A stretch of 64,000 nucleotides of DNA from assembly GCF_000346615.1 (NCBI RefSeq), contig NZ_ANNU01000005.1:186001-250000 (forward strand), read 5' to 3'. This document shows positions 63,989 through 64,000 of this stretch, in pieces; within the stretch, counting starts at the first letter, position 1; each line of letters begins with the position of its first letter. This DNA is from Nafulsella turpanensis ZLM-10 (GTDB lineage Bacteria > Bacteroidota > Bacteroidia > Cytophagales > Cyclobacteriaceae). A model generated the notes under the pieces. It did not search any database. It was not told the DNA's origin and was given only the letters and a program-made list of their open reading frames with translations. The translations under genes and the position numbers were made by a program.

Positions 63989-64000
63989 TTATCATTAGCC

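Overview
The window is a chromosomal segment of a Bacteroidota bacterium, most likely of the order Cytophagales. Several things point there. Promoters carry the Bacteroidota-type -7 box TAnnTTTG, with a TTTG -33 box 19-20 bases upstream in the clearest cases. A PorE-like OmpA lipoprotein and an FlgD-like C-terminal domain protein suggest type IX secretion. A metal RND pump is fused to a TolC-like outer-membrane factor. The purM, HdrB/HdrC-like and zinc-less DksA/TraR proteins are of the kinds seen in this phylum. Nothing in the window is phage-like, and there is no insertion sequence, CRISPR array or rRNA.

Layout. Bases 1-8343 carry housekeeping genes: the 3' end of glyA, tatC, rpiB, a convergent membrane protein, rbfA, a LolC/E-like permease and a large SNF2 helicase. 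Bases 8453-12262 hold a divergent Crp/Fnr regulator facing DoxX, a LigB-type dioxygenase, an NmrA/QorB-like reductase and YceI, which looks like a small redox or electrophile-stress unit. Bases 12656-25011 carry an RsmF-like methyltransferase, a ZIP-like membrane protein, a frameshifted ogt, purM, the PorE-like lipoprotein, an HdrB/HdrC-like Fe-S pair, tRNA-Phe and a LamG lipoprotein.

The most striking locus is 25363-32936. It encodes a 2105-residue soluble hybrid histidine kinase that contains ten near-identical 92-residue HAMP repeat units, followed by GAF, kinase and three receiver domains. A receiver-histidine kinase protein lies 26 bases downstream in the same direction. Bases 33512-43156 hold an rRNA pseudouridine synthase, scpB, a DksA/TraR-like protein, an isoaspartyl peptidase, a secreted lamin-tail protein, asd, a methyltransferase and a frameshifted RMD1/DUF155 gene.

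Bases 43236-52041 form a self-contained metal-resistance island: a Cys/His-rich small protein, a CzcA-like RND pump fused to an outer-membrane factor, a His-rich adaptor, a Fur-family regulator and a Zn/Cd-type P1B ATPase. A palindrome of form GAATGCAAT-N3-(A/G)TTGCA lies over the promoter region of both the efflux operon and the ATPase, so the two are probably one regulon. The final part holds the rimP-nusA-infB operon, cysS, an M28 peptidase lipoprotein, rfbA and a PAS histidine kinase.

Two genes (ogt, and RMD1/DUF155) have single frameshifts that leave both halves recognisable. These may be true lesions or sequence errors. All functional calls come from reading motifs by eye; no database search was run.
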